Part shown: one piece after another, positions 43,809 to 56,102 of the stretch | Layout of the letters: each line of letters begins with the position of its first letter | Position numbering within the stretch: the stretch's first letter is position 1 | Assembly (NCBI GenBank): GCA_037447655.1 | Contig: JBBHKE010000396.1 | Location: 381,665 to 445,664 of the forward strand | Reading direction: 5' to 3' | DNA: 64,000 bases | From: Zygnema cylindricum | Taxonomy: Eukaryota; Streptophyta; Zygnematophyceae; Zygnematales; Zygnemataceae | Made by a program: the position numbers and the translations under genes | The notes under the pieces: model-generated | Database searches by the model: none | Seen by the model: only the letters and a program-made list of their open reading frames with translations | Told to the model about the DNA's origin: nothing

Positions 43809-43813
43809 ATCTG

Positions 43814-46427
43814 GTCCACACAAATATCTGGGGACCTGCAAAAGTATCTTCAGATGAAGGAAAGAGGTTTATGTTGACAATAACCGATGACTAGTCTAGA
43901 TACTCTAGAGTCTACTTCCTAAAAACAAAGTCTGAACATCAACTTACTTCAAAGAATATAAAGCTTGGAGTGAGAAGTTGCATGAAACCCCCATTAAGAG
44001 AATGAGGAGTGATAAAGGGGGGGGAATATACCTCTAACTAGTTTGAGGATTACTTGAGAGATGAGGGAGTTTATCACCAAAAAACCGTACCATATAACTC
44101 GGAAAAAAATGGGGTAGCTGAGAGGTTCAACCGAACACTAGGAGATAGTGCATGCAGTATGTTGGCCGATAAGATAATAGGAAAGAGATTTTGGGCAGAA
44201 GCCATGAACTGTGCCATTTACATTAAGAATAAAGTCGTCACCTCAGCTATAAAGGGAATGACACCTTACGAGAGATTGGTTGGAAAGAAACCATATATCT
44301 CTCACCTTAAAGTATTCGGTAGCCAAGTTTACAGTCTTGACACGGATAAGAAAAACTGGAAACTAGATAGTAAGGTAAAACCTAATTACTTTGAAGGATA
44401 TGATGAGAATGTCAAGGGTTATAGAGTCTATGACTTAGCAAAGAGAGATATCATTTTGGTCAAGCACCTAGTTGTCATGGATGAAGGGAAGTCATTTGAC
44501 CCCTTTTAATATACCTAGAAGAAAATAATAAGATTTGAGTCCAAAGGTGAGGAGAACTCCATCCTTCCCGAAACGAACATGAGTGAAACTGGGATTGCAG
44601 ATTTAGGGGAGATCCAAGATACAGGAGATCAACCAGAAACCTCACATATTCCTATGAACTTCGAGGAGATAGAGGCGGAAGAACCGGAATCGGCTTCCAT
44701 GGACAGGAGAGCAGATGAGACAACAAAGAGAAATCCAAGACTTCCCTCCATCCCAGCTTCGGAGTTATAGGGAGGGAAAAGGAGCAGCAAAAGGATTCAA
44801 GAAAAACAAGCTGCTCACAGGGTAATTAAGCTATCTCACCCAGATAAGCCCCTGTCATACTCGGAGGCAGTAAAAAGTCTAGCGAAAGATAGATGGATTA
44901 GAGCCATAAATGATGAGATGGCCTCCATCATGGGAGCAAATACTTGGGAACTAGCGGACTGTCCTCCGGACAAAAAACCAACTGGCTTTAAATGGGTGTT
45001 TAAATTAAAACTGAACCCAGATATTACCATTTAGAGATATAAGGCTTGATTGGTGGCAAAGGGGTTCACCCAAAAAGAGGGGATTGACTATGAGGAGACT
45101 TTTGCTCCAATTGTTCGGTTCCCATCAGTAAGGATTCTCCTCAGTTTGGTAGCAGCGGAAGACATGGAAATACACCAGATGGATATCAAGACTGCCTTTC
45201 TTAATGGTGAGTTAGAGGGGCAAAAAAATTTATGAGGCAACCAGAGGAGTTTGTGGAGGAAGGAGAAGAGAGCAAAGTCTGCAAGCTCATAAAGTCCTTA
45301 TATGGACTAAAGCAGGCTCTCGACAATGAAATAAGAAACTATATGAGTTTCTCACCGGTCTGGGATATATTCGGATCAGCTCTGACCATTCTATCTATAT
45401 GTTTGAAGATGAGAATGGTGTTATTTTAATGGCAATTTATGTGGATAATCTACTTGCGTTAAGTAAGTCTTTGGAAAATATCAATAAGTTAAAAAAAGAT
45501 CTTAGAAGCACATTTGATATGAAGGATTTAGGGGAGGCAAGACATATTTTGGGGATCCGAATGGAGAGAGATAGGGGGGAAAGGATTATCAGACTTACTT
45601 AGAAAGAAGCAATAGGTAATATGCTTGAGATATTTAAGATGGAAAAGGCAAACAGTTGTGCCACTTCTATGGAATGAAGAAAGAAAGTGATGGGAGTGTA
45701 GAAGGAGTGATGATCTAACATGATTAGATGAGTCAAAAGGAGAGAGAGATTATGAAGTCTATTCCTTATAAGAAGGTTGTAGGAAGTTTGATCTACTTTA
45801 TGACCTGTACAAGGCAGGACATAGCGGCAGCAGTAGGAGTCCTCAGTAGGAGTCTTAACGATCTTAGGAAGAGAGATTGGGAGGCAGCTAAGAGAGTCAT
45901 GAGATATCTGGTAGGAACCAGAGAGTTATGGTTGCATTTCGGAGGGGAGCACATTGATATCACTACTTGGAGTGATGCTAGTTATGGGGATGCACCTATG
46001 AGAAGATGCACTTCTAGGTATGTATTGTATGTGGGGGAAGGTGCTTATTGTTGGAGCTGCAAGCAACAAAAGGTGGTTGCTCAATCTACTATGGAGGTTG
46101 TGTACATGGCCTCCGTCCTGCTATGAAAGAGTTGATGTGGGTAAAGTCCTTGTTGCAATAACTAGGGTAAATGAAGGAGGGAATGCATGAAGTCTATTGT
46201 GATAATCAAGCTACCATTGCAATTGCAGCTTATCCAAAATATCATTTCAAAGCTAAGCATATGGACATAAGATTGAGTTTTGTGAGAGAAAAAGTTGTGA
46301 ATAAGATTGTGAATCTTGTATATAGATCTGATGAGGAAATGGTGGCTAATATGATAACAAAACCAGTACCATCCCCCAAGTTATTATAATGTAGAGAAAA
46401 GTGTGGACTAAAATTGAAGTTAAAGTA
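43814..46427 (+). pseudogene. copia integrase, RT and RNase H
   Basis: Integrase begins VHTNIWGP. The first motif reads ITDD, then a stop; the second reads RSDKGG with Lys for the expected Asn after a frame shift; the third, NGVAERFNRTL, is intact at about 44110-44145. The C-terminal SHLKVFGSQVYSL and LVVMDEGKSFDPF follow. RT spans about 44990-45610, with [21 protein letters not shown] broken by stops, [11 protein letters not shown], and the active site altered to IYVDNLL. RNase H spans about 45750-46390, with WSDASYGD, a TMEVVYMA variant where TMEAEYMA is usual, and YCDNQATIAIAAYP. Pol ends shortly before the purine tract AAAATAAGGGGAG (46435-46447). It is not functional. Confidence 0.85.
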
Positions 46428-46447
46428 AGACTAGAAAATAAGGGGAG

Positions 46448-47433
46448 TGTTGAAATAACTAGTTTTATTTGGGTATTTTTTAGGTCTAAATAGATTAGCG
46501 TAAAAAGACAAAAAGGTGTAGGCAGCCTGCCTCCGTCCCTTCTCTCTATCCCCCACACTTGTAGTTACTGAATGGGAGAGAGAGAGTGATGGAGCCATGG
46601 ATGCCTCAGCTCCATAGACAAGACTAAAGAGTGACTCAAGTCACTCTCAACAAAAGGTTGAGTCCGGCAGGACTCGAACCTCTTACCAGTAGAGCGCGGC
46701 GTAGACGTCAGATCTAACTAGTCTGTCGTAGAAGTCCTTTAAGATACATAAGGTTTGATAATTATCTAAACTTTTCTACGGTCTTGAAACGGATTAACTA
46801 AAATATGAACGAAGGAACATAGAACGAGTTAATATTCAGAGCGGACGTCATTTCGCACGAAACAAATGAATCGGATATTTGTTTCGACGGCTAACATATA
46901 ATGTCAGATTTAATCCAACATCATACATTGCTGTCAAGATCCCAGAATGGTCACTTTGGCGTTTATGGACATGGCATGACCTATCGCCACGTGGAGGGAT
47001 AACATTTGGTCGTAGGAATTTCGAGGAACGTACGAACAAGTGAATGGTCGACAGACATCCACTCAGCGGCATTGTCTTACAAAGGCCGTATAGAAAGGAC
47101 ATCAGCAATAGTAACTTTTTGTACTTTACAGTTATGTGATTTGGTTGTACTATAGCAGATAGGGGTTGTGAGAGGGAAGTAGGACTTAGCATATTTTTAG
47201 ACAGTCACCTCTCCCTTGGGAGCTTTGTATAAATTGGCATCTTTGCCACCTCATAAATTATCGGTTGGTTGGTCGTTTTCACTGATTCTTTTTGCTACGG
47301 ACTAAAAGGAGTCCAAGTTGCACAAGGGTGCAGACATGCTCTTTGTTTGCCCACTTGGGCAGCAGTGGTTGTGGCTTGAAGTGGGTTAGTAAAACTTTTC
47401 GAGAGGCTTCTTGAATTCTGTAGTCCAATGAAG
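46448..47433 (+). repeat. 3' LTR
   Basis: About 986 bp, from TGTTGAAATAACTAG, with tRNA-like relic (46656-46737), TATA-like TTGTATAAATTGG near 47226 and hairpin GGACTAAAAGGAGTCC near 47301. The last 20 bp diverge from the 5' LTR (AATGAAGGAGAGGCCA), so the end is approximate. Confidence 0.8.
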
Positions 47434-47778
47434 GAGAGGCCAATGTTTTTCATACGACTTATGTGTGAAGACACATATTTTTGAGAGAGAAGGCCCTTGT
47501 ACGGAAATCACTGCACGGAAAATAGTATGCACAGGCTGGAAACGTGCAGTGTTATTTTTATTTTTGTACTCCGCGCACAATAACTATAAAAAAAAGTTCA
47601 GACACGTGCGACAGTGTCTGCCTATTCGCTCACCTATTAGGCTTTGTTTCAAATCACCTCGCGAGGTGATTTGATGTAAAGTTTGAGCTTTTGCTGAAAG
47701 GACGCGAAATTGGGTCGAAATACGCTAGACAATAAATTGTATTGCGCTAGACGACAAACTATTGTAGTATAAATCATA
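47434..47778. other. No recognisable feature
   Basis: Unassigned DNA with a TATGTGTGAAGACACATA hairpin near 47459. No gene is supported. Confidence 0.4.
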
Positions 47779-49108
47779 GTTCAAAAGTAGGTGAATGTAG
47801 GCCTATACGATATGCTTATTGTACGCAAAACATACAATATGACCTTAAGACCCATGTTGTACTTGTTGCAAAATGAAAAAAAAGTAATAGGGTTAAGTTG
47901 GACATCGTTAGATAGAGAATTAAACGTCATCGGACGGTCGCTGATCAAAGTAGCGATCTAAGAATATCACATGAAAAGCCTATAATGTAGAAATTGATGG
48001 TTCGTTTAGTATTTTCTAGGTCTAAAATAAAATGCAAAAAAGAAGCCAAGGCATTCTACCTCTAACTTCTCTCTTCAACTCCCACACTTGTTGCAGTCAC
48101 TGAAAGTCGGAGATGATGCTAGAGCCATGGTTGCCTATGCTATCCTGAGATTTACGGGTAGTAGATTAGTTGATTTCTGGTAGTAAATTAACTGATTTAC
48201 TAAAAGGGTAGCTGTCGGATCCAGGATTTGATCCTAGTACCTACCGGCCGTCAAAACCGCCGATAGCCTGTAGCTCTATCCATTTAGTCTATGACTAGTG
48301 TTGGAATATATAGTGTTTCATAACTAGATAAACATTTCTACGCTGACAAATTCATTTAACGGAAACTATTTACTTGATACATAGGTTCGGTTATGTAAAA
48401 GTACGGATTAGGGTACGGACAACAAATTGGTACCGCGCATTTGTTTCGATAACGAAATGAATACCGCGCAGGTATTTATTACGGCTACGATTAAATCTGC
48501 ATTTAATCAGAAAGCCGGAATGAATGCCGAGATTGCGGAAGAGGATTTTGGAGGTTTTTGGTCATCGCCACATCAAATGACACGTGGCAAAATGAAATTG
48601 GATTGCGGCATCTCCAAGGATTAAGGGAGAAAATCGTGATATACCACGTGTCAACATTTAGGCCATGTCGTACAGTATCTATACATAAAGTACATCGGCA
48701 GCTATACTTTTGTGTAAGGAAGAGCAATAGGATTGGTTCTGTACATCAATAGATAGAGTTTGTGAGAGACATCAGACTTAGAAAAATTGGTAGATAAGAC
48801 CCTCTCTCCCAGAGAGTCTCTGTACAAAAGGTCAACTTTGACCCTTCATAACTTACTGCTCAGGGGAGCAAATTCAAAGATTCTTTTTGCTATCGACTCA
48901 GGGGAGTCTTCTCTTCATTGCGGTGAAGGCGGTCAAAGTTTTTGTCTGCTAGGTGGCAGTTATTCTTGCTGAAACACAAAAGGGTCAGGGTTATCCTAGA
49001 GGCTTTTGCAAGCTGTTCATTCTGAGGACCTATGGAGGTCTTTGAGTTTCACATAACACAACTTGCGCCTACCGAAGGCCTACCATAAAACGCTTACTTT
49101 TGAACTAT
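47779..49108. mobile_element. Deleted relative of the foldback element, split by a solo LTR
   Basis: Outer ends CATAGTTCAAAAGTAGG (47779) and ACTTTTGAACTATG (ending 49108) match the termini of 49248-50309. Without the LTR it would be about 260 bp. It keeps AATTAAACGTCAT, ATCGGACGGTC and ATGAAAAGCC. Flanks GTATAAAT and TTATAAAG (6 of 8) may be a target duplication. Confidence 0.7.
47986..49051 (+). mobile_element. Solo copia LTR in the deleted foldback element
   Basis: 1066 bp, TGTAGAAATTGATGG to TTTGAGTTTCA, between TATAA (47981-47985) and CATAA (49052-49056). The uninterrupted site is visible at 50052-50062 (GCCCATAACAC), so TATAA is a C-to-T change of the duplication. It carries a tRNA-like relic (48213-48295), GACACGTGGC near 48580, CCACGTGTC near 48644 and hairpin GACTCAGGGGAGTC near 48896. 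Confidence 0.9.
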
Positions 49109-49247
49109 GTTATAAAGTTCAAGGTAACGTAACTTGTAATTTCTATTTTTTGGTACGGCTGCGAATTTTCTCGTTTTTTTTATTAGTTATGGAGGAAAAC
49201 GACAGAAAATAATTGAAACTTTAGCTCATGCGAAAATACCCTTATAC

Positions 49248-50309
49248 CATAGTTCAAAAGTAGGCGTTTTTATGGTAGGCTGTTGGTAGGTGCACAAAAC
49301 TTGGCACAAAACTCGCGCAGAGTACACATACTCTATGTGTGTGCGTTGTGCACACTATTGTACGAACGTAAGAATCTGACGTTTCATCATACAACAACTT
49401 AGCCGCCGGACGAAATTTTTTAGCGAACTGACAAGGCGTAGGATGACATTGCGCTCGAAGAAAAACCCGGATAAAAAAAAACGCGGACGTAAGTCCTATC
49501 GTAAGTTGTGTTATGGGCTTTTCATGTGATCTTCTTAGATTGCTACTTTGATCAGCGACCGTGCGATCTTCCAAAATGTGACGATGTAATAAAGATGCCC
49601 CAAAACTCACGGAAAAAAATTGTCCGAATGTTTTGGTTTAGACATGACGTTTAATTTCTAGTTGATGCACTCAACTATTTTTTCATTTTATAATTGGGCT
49701 TAAGGCCATATTGTATGTTTACTACAACAGGTATATTGTATCGGCCTACTTTTACCTACTTGAACCATTTTGAACCATAGTCAGAAGTAGGTAAAATAGC
49801 CCACAATATGCCTGTTATAAACGACAATATGGCCTTAAACCATATTATTAGTAAAATGAAAAAAAATAGTTACAGGGTTGAGTTGCACATCGATCGATAG
49901 AGAATTAAACGTCATGTCTAAATTTTGAAAAATAATCGGACAAAAAAAATAATTTCTGTGAGTTTTGAGGTAAAACTTTTTTAAACCGCCAGATTGAGAC
50001 GATCGGACGGTTTCTGATCAAAATAGCGATCTTAGAAGATCACATGAAATGCCCATAACACAACTTACGAAAGGACTATCTGTCATATTAGCGTCTGCAA
50101 ATTTGAACGTCTGCGTGTTTTAGTTCGCTAAAAAATATCGTGCGTCGGCGTGCGCTGAACTATGATCATACGTCAGATTCGTGCGTCCGTATAAGAGTGT
50201 CCACAGCACACACCCATACAGTATGCCTACTCTACACGAGTTTAGTGCCAAGTTTTGTGAACCTACCAAAGGCCTACCATAAAAACGCCTACTTTTGAAC
50301 TATGTTTTG
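49248..50309. mobile_element. Foldback / MULE-like element, ~500-bp inverted arms
   Basis: Almost the whole unit is an inverted repeat centred near 49760. Terminal CATAGTTCAAAAGTAGGCG is mirrored by CGCCTACTTTTGAACTATG, and inner blocks such as CGTAAGTTGTGTTATGGGC and GCCCATAACACAACTTACG pair across the centre. The flanks are CCTTATAC (49240-49247) and CCTTATAT, the latter after one extra TTTTGAACTATG (50310-50321), giving a 7 of 8 target duplication. No coding frame, so it is non-autonomous. Confidence 0.8.
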
Positions 50310-50321
50310 AACTATGCCTTA

Positions 50322-50956
50322 TATGAACAGCTTTTCCTTGTTGACAAAAAATGTGCAGCGTCCAGTTTTTTCCTTCCAAATTCGCTCCTATATGCCAAAC
50401 AACTGTTGTACGGCAGTGGCGACCGAGCAGCGGTCCGGAATCAGAACATTCGTCCATATCATTTCATAAAAGATTCAATGGATCTTAGTTTGTCCGTACA
50501 TAGTCATGTACACAGGATTTAATGGATCTTCGTTGTCCGTACATAGTGATTTGGCGCGCAGGATGCCAATTTAAATATGTCGGTAAGTGTAGAATCGGCC
50601 GACAATGACGGCCAATTTGACCATTCTAGTGACACGTGCGACTTCCACCGATCTCTCAAACTCCTCCAATCTCGCGTGACTGTTGTAGGATCTTTTGTTT
50701 TTTGGAAACTGCTGAGTGTGCCCCGTACACCGCCCAGATGTTTGTCCTGTAGGGTGAAGCGTGCGGCTGAGCGCGCCTAGTGCCCGATTATGATCCGTGA
50801 CCGGAGGAAACTACAGTACGGACGCAAAAATTGCGATTTTGTTTCTAATGAGGGCATATATTATATTATCCAGATAATTTGAATTTATTTGTTAATTTAG
50901 GGTATACATATAGCAAGACGTAATCAACATTGACCAATCCCACATCAACATATTAC
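50322..50956. other. No supported gene
   Basis: A 67-codon open frame at 50577-50780 has no recognisable domain. The rest is unassigned. Confidence 0.4.
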
Positions 50957-51179
50957 TACACCGTGAATCGTTATTAGTGTTAATGTTTTTTTCGCCACTT
51001 AAAACATCTCTTATCCGTGCACACACTTCGGATTGTGGATCTGATGGTCGCGATTAAAAGCTAAGATCCTCACCCTTCCGATTGGAAGTCTTCGTGACAA
51101 ATACGGACAAGTGCGTACGGAGAAAAGAATGTTTTAAGTGGCAAAAAAGATGTTAACACAAACAGTGATACACGGTGTA
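50957..51179. mobile_element. MITE, TACACCG family
   Basis: 223 bp. Left TACACCGTGAATCGTTATTA, right AACAGTGATACACGGTGTA. Inner paired blocks CGCCACTTAAAACAT / ATGTTTTAAGTGGC and CCGTGCACACAC.../GCGTACGGAG. Same architecture as 20143 and 52076. Confidence 0.85.
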
Positions 51180-52075
51180 CTACTCATTAGTGATTGCTAT
51201 ATGTTATGCTCTGTAGGGACACGTGGTAGTCACTTTTAACATGTATTGTGGTACGTCAAATAGTTAAATAGTATGGACTCCACGACTGCTTGACAACAAA
51301 GTTAACCATCATTTTGTCTGTTTGCGTGTTTCCAAATTCGTATCTTTGATTTTGACTTTGCTAGCCACGTATGATTTTCTGTTGCGTAATTTTTGTCGTT
51401 TATAGATTTGACTAGAGGACCGGTATACCGTCAGTGTTAAAAAAAAAAGTTATAAATAAATATTTTTTCCTCGTCCGGATGGAGTGGTAAACCGTTTCTT
51501 TGAACTGGAAAAGTAGTGCCACGTGGACACTTATAAACCACAGATTTACCGAATGTAACTTCGACAGCTAAAAAACTACTTGAAGATCTGACTCCCTATT
51601 GGCTCAAAATGTTTTCTTATCAACCAGCCGCGTAAGACTGACGGCCGTCTAGGATTTACCAGCCGTTAAGTATACATAGGCTGATGATATCGTCTCGTTG
51701 GCGTTCTGTCAACTCGAATATCAAATCTGACAGTCAAGATTTGTACGGAAGCATAAATTTAAGGAAGTTCCGTATCCACCCACCAACCATGTTGGACTAA
51801 TCCCACTTGTACTTTCTTCACCTAAACGACAAAAAATATTAATGCTAAATTTTTCAGTAGTAAAAAACGTACAAGGAAACTACAATTTTCAATTTTGTCG
51901 GTTTGTCCGATTCGCGTAAATTGTTGACGAGTGCGCTTGCAAAAAAAAAAAAATCTGTAATCTGCGCCGTCCTCCCGTTTCTTATTGGATATCCCGTATT
52001 TTGGACGCGTAGAAGATTCCCTCACAAGCTTCATTTCTTCAATAGGTGTGCACCAATAATAAGTTCGAGATATAG
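51180..52075. other. No supported gene
   Basis: Unassigned DNA between two MITEs. A GCCACGTGGACAC motif lies near 51519. No long frame or domain was found on either strand. Confidence 0.4.
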
Positions 52076-52300
52076 TACACCGTGAATCGTTATTAGCGCT
52101 GAAGCTTTTTTCGTCGCTTAAAACATCATTTCTCCGTACACACATGTCGGATTGTAGATCTGACGGTTGCGATTGAAAGGTAAGATTCTCAGCTTCCGAT
52201 TGGCGGACTCAAATAAAAATCGGACAAGCGTGTACGGATAATAGATGTTTTAAATGGCGAAAAAATTATTAACACTAATAGCGATACACACTTTGGTAGG
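52076..52300. mobile_element. MITE, TACACCG family (right end decayed)
   Basis: Left TACACCGTGAATCGTTATTA. The right side ATTAACACTAATAGCGATACACAC has lost the last bases of the terminus. Inner blocks CGTCGCTTAAAACATC and GATGTTTTAAATGGCG pair. Confidence 0.75.
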
Positions 52301-52777
52301 GTGTGACGAGGGTACGATTGTACCAGGCGTGTATGATGAGCCAATCAGATTTGTTCAAAATTTGAATGCCCCAAAAAGACAAAAATTGCGGCCGGCTAAA
52401 CTCAAAACTGCTAAACTCGACAAAGTTAAAAACTAGGCGGATAAAGTGTAGCCGTCAAAATCCTTTATCGTACGGACATCTGCATTTAGTACACTGTACT
52501 TTTGGCCTACCGACAAAGATTTATCTAGCTGGAGGCAGTCAGTTCCAAAATCAAAATGGCTATCTAGCGCTAAACGACAAAATTGAGTGAGGATAAGTAC
52601 GGCCGCCGAGTATTCAGCAAATTTTGGAAGTGGAACCGACAAATCGTACGGATAGTGTGGAGTGCCAGAAAATTAGCGTGAGCACCGAGGTTACAGTACA
52701 GTATTTTGTCGTTTTATGGCGCCTTTGCGCGCCAAATTGGCGAGCTGATAAAAAGAGAACGGATTCAAAATTTGTTT
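52301..52777. other. No supported gene
   Basis: Unassigned DNA. Short Lys-rich open frames only. Confidence 0.4.
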
Positions 52778-53065
52778 AGCCAGCCTGCCTCTGTCCTTTC
52801 TCTCTATCCCCCACACTTGTTGTAGTTATTGAATGGGAGAGAGAGAGTGATAGAGCCATGGATGCTCAGCTCCATAGACAAGACCAAGAGTGACTCAAGT
52901 CACTCTCAACAAAAGGTTGAGTCGGGCAGGACTCGAACCTCCGATCGGCAAAGCGCGGCGTAACCGTCAGATCTAACCAGTCTATCGTAGAAGTCCGTTA
53001 AGATACATAGGGTTAGATAATTATTTAACTTGTGTACGTCTTGAAACGGATTAACAAAAATATGA
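52778..53065 (+). repeat. copia LTR internal fragment
   Basis: Matches positions about 60-350 of the LTR at 46448 (CCCCCACACTTGTTGTAGTTA, AAGAGTGACTCAAGTCACTC, then the tRNA-like relic at 52915-52996). Both ends are truncated. Confidence 0.8.
52915..52996 (-). other. tRNA-like relic in an LTR fragment
   Basis: Minus strand with A-box-like GACTGGTTAGATCTGACGG and B-box GGTTCGAGTCC followed by TGCCCGACTC. One of the better preserved copies. Confidence 0.6.
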
Positions 53066-53069
53066 AACT

Positions 53070-53787
53070 AAAATCGATGGTCTGGTTAATCTTGAACCCT
53101 GTTAACGATGTTCTCATACTCATCCAACAGTTTTATTAGCAAATTATTCACCTTTTCTTTCTCGGTCTCTCTTTTTCCGACACTCTCGAAATCTATAAGT
53201 AATCCGGACAAGTCATTACAAAATTATATCATCTTTCCTCCTTTGTAAACCTATGCTTGTACCTTCTGATCTGATCTGCCAGCTTATGCTGTTGAATTGT
53301 ACCACTCTTGTAAATATTTAAAAGAGCCTCCAAAGCTCGGCCGCCTTGTCCACATTTAGGTGAGGTGTAGCAATTGCTTGGGTGAGACGGCCAAGAATAA
53401 AATAAGTTGCCACTATGTTGTTGAAGTCCCAGATTTGAGTATCATTTGCCAGAAGTCCCAGATTTTGAGTATCATTTGCCTTGGTTTTCTAAACAATCCC
53501 TACCGATACCAATCCAGTAGCTATTCTCTTTCCTTTTGTCCAATACGATGCTTTCTCCATCATCATTTACCTTCTCTACCACCGCAAATCCTCTTGAGAA
53601 TCGAGCTCCTCCAAACCTAGGTGGAACTCCCAAATTTGCAGTTGGCCGCCGCACACAACTACTCACAATGCCCCATAGTTGTTTTTCAAATAGACGCTTT
53701 TCAAAAAGTGTACCCCTCAACAAAGTTTCCTAGTAGATGAACCGCGTTCCATTGAAAATGGGCATTCTAGAGGGTGACCACATTACT
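53070..53787 (-). pseudogene. copia gag fragment
   Basis: Minus strand: MLRGTLFEKRLFEKQLWGIV (with a small internal duplication), RRPTANLGVPPRFGGARFS and SYWIGIGRD, then frames with ALEALLNIYKSGTIQQHKLADQ and, near 53100, DEYENIVNRVQD. It is closest to the gag at 6188. The primer-binding site has decayed (AGTAATGTGGTCACC). It ends near 53070 against the LTR fragment. Confidence 0.8.
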
Positions 53788-54814
53788 TGTTATTCCCTAA
53801 CCTCCATTGGTCCACAAAATGTCCAGCTTGTATGAAGCCTTTAGGATAATATTTGCCCCTGTGACTTTCAGACAAAATAAAAGTCACACGGTTAGAGAAG
53901 AATTTTGACCAATTTCACCTTTGTGAAGGCCCGACTTTTGAGTCAGACGCAAAAAGAATTTATGGATTTGCTGGATTTGTGGATTTGCTCCCCTGAGTAG
54001 TAAGTTATGGCTGGCCAAAGATGGTTTATAAATACAAAAGCACCCTAGGAGAGAGGCGCCTCCAAAATTGTCTAATCTCTAAATCCTAGTTCCTCTCTGA
54101 ACCCCCTACTATTGAAGTACTTATCTAATCAAAAGATTATACACTACAAGAAGGTACAGATATCGTTGTACTTCTTCTACGGTCATGTTGATGTCGTTGT
54201 ACTTCTTATACGGCCATAGTACGGCATGGCCGTCCTGCTTACGTCTGTCAATTCCGCAGCCGCGGTTCCTCTCTGCGCAATATCCCAGTCCACTAGTAGG
54301 CGGCCACGTGTCATCCGGTGACGCTTCCTCCATAAACGACCAAAAGACCATCCCGATACTTCGGCTCCATTGTGAGCCGTTCGATCAACAATGACATTTA
54401 ATTATGTCCATTCAAATTAAATGTTGTTTTGTACGTTTCGTGCGTCCAGTTTGTTTCGTATTTCTGGGTGGGTTCCGTGTTCATGTCGTTCCGTAATTCA
54501 TTAAATGGAATGTGTCCGAGAGCATACCTTTATATACAAGTCACACCCCATGTATATAACCCTTCATCAAGACCTAATGGATACAACAATCGGCTATGTT
54601 GTACAATGGTTAATCTGTACAACCTAGGATCAAATCCTAGTCTGACCGCCTATCTTTTGCTAAGGACTGTGCCTTTGGCTCCCTTAGCCTTTCTCCTTGT
54701 CTACCTAAGACAGCCATGGTTGTTTGCCAGTCCTCAATGACTACGACAAGTATAAGGACCTTAGTAATACCATAGACTGACCAAGAGATAGAAGATAAAA
54801 TACCTTTTTCAACA
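53788..54814 (-). repeat. 5' LTR of a reverse copia element
   Basis: 1027 bp, inverted, ending CTTTTTCAACA, so in its own orientation it starts TGTTGAAAAAGG like the LTRs of the 5259 element. It has a CCACGTGTC motif near 54304 and a tRNA-like relic at 54588-54646. A 40-bp minisatellite begins right at its end. Confidence 0.8.
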
Positions 54815-55051
54815 CCATTGGGTACTTTTGCCATCGTGGTTGTGATCGACAGTACCATTGGGTACTTTTGCCATCGTGGTTGTGATCGGCAATACCATTG
54901 GGTACTTTGCCATTGTGGTTGTCGATCTTTTGCCATCGTGGTTGTGATCGGCAATACCATTGGGTACTTTTGCCATTGTGGTTGGTGATCGACAGTACCA
55001 TTGGATACTTTTGCCATTGTGGTTATGATCGGTAGTACCATTGGGTACTTT
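54815..55051 (+). repeat. 40-bp minisatellite between two LTRs
   Basis: Between five and six units of CCATTGGGTACTTTTGCCAT plus CGTGGTTGTGATCGRCARTA. One unit carries an internal partial duplication. It fills exactly the space between a reverse LTR start (54814) and a forward LTR start (55052). Frames across it are not genes. Confidence 0.9.
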
Positions 55052-56102
55052 TGTAGAAACTAATGGTTTTTATTAGTATTTTCTAGGTCTAAATAGAAAT
55101 ATAGAAAGAAGCCGAAGCAGTCTACCTCTAACTTCTCTCTCCAAACTCTCAAACTTGTCGCAGTCACTGAGAAATTGAAGAGGGAGCTAGAGCCATGGCT
55201 ACCTAAGCTATCCAAAGGTTTACGGGAAATTTATATAAGTTAGGGTTTATTTATTTAAAAAGAAGGTGCCGGCGACGAGAATTGATCCTTGTACCTACCG
55301 GCCGGCAGACAAGAAGTAGCCGGTAGCCTTAGCAGTTAACTCTAGATGTAACATTACGTAGTATATAGTTTGATAATTACTTAAACATGTAAACGTAGGA
55401 TAAATCATTTAACTGTAATTGTTTACGGTATACATAGATCCGGTAATGTATAAGTACACAATACGGTACGGGAAAGAAATCAATACCGTGCATTTATTTC
55501 TTAAGTGAAACGAATACCGCGCATGTATTTATTACGGCTACGATTAAATTCAATTCTAATCGGACAGCCGGAATTAAGCGCCGAGATCGCGGAAGAAGAT
55601 TTCGGCGGTTTGTGGCCATCGCCACATCGGATGACGCGTGGCGTAATTACATTGGATCGTGGAATCCCCGAAGATTATGTCACCGAATCCGGATATGACA
55701 TGTGTCGACATTTAGGGCATGTCCTACAATGTCCGTATATAAAGTACACCGGCAGTTGTACTTTTGCGTACAGAACTGTATTCTGATTGGTTCCGTACAT
55801 CAGTAGATAGAGTCTGTGAGAGAGATATGACTTAGAAAAATTAGGAGATAGGACCCTCTCTCCCAGAGAGCTTCTGTACAAAAGGTCAACTTTGACCCCC
55901 GATAACTTACTGCTCAGGGGAGCAAATCCAGAGATTCTTTTTGCTATCGACTCAGGGGAGTCTTGCATTCACAGGGGTGAAGTTGGTCATTTCTCTGCCA
56001 GGGTGGCAGTTGTTCTGGCTGAAACACTATCGGGTCAGGATTATCCTAGAGGCTTCTTGGAAGCAGTCCACTCTGAGGACTTATGGAGGTCTCAGAGTTT
56101 CA
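55052..56102 (+). repeat. 5' LTR
   Basis: 1051 bp, TGTAGAAACTAATGG to GGTCTCAGAGTTTCA, with a tRNA-like relic (about 55263-55345, minus), ACGCGTGGC and ACATGTGTC in U3, AAGTACACC...TTGTACTTTT palindrome near 55741, hairpin GACTCAGGGGAGTC near 55949 and gag ATG at 56083. Confidence 0.85.

Larger units (their letters stand above)
39944..47433 (+). mobile_element. Two-LTR copia element carrying a solo LTR
   Basis: 5' LTR 39944-40947 and 3' LTR 46448-47433 both begin TGTTGAAATAACTAG and are closely similar. Between them lie gag, protease, integrase, RT and RNase H in copia order. The integrase region is split by a solo LTR (42647-43808). The right end of the 3' LTR is diverged or truncated, so no target duplication can be shown. 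Confidence 0.85.

Noticed and set aside
50577-50780. 67-codon plus-strand frame
   Set aside because: No homology signal I recognise and no supporting context.
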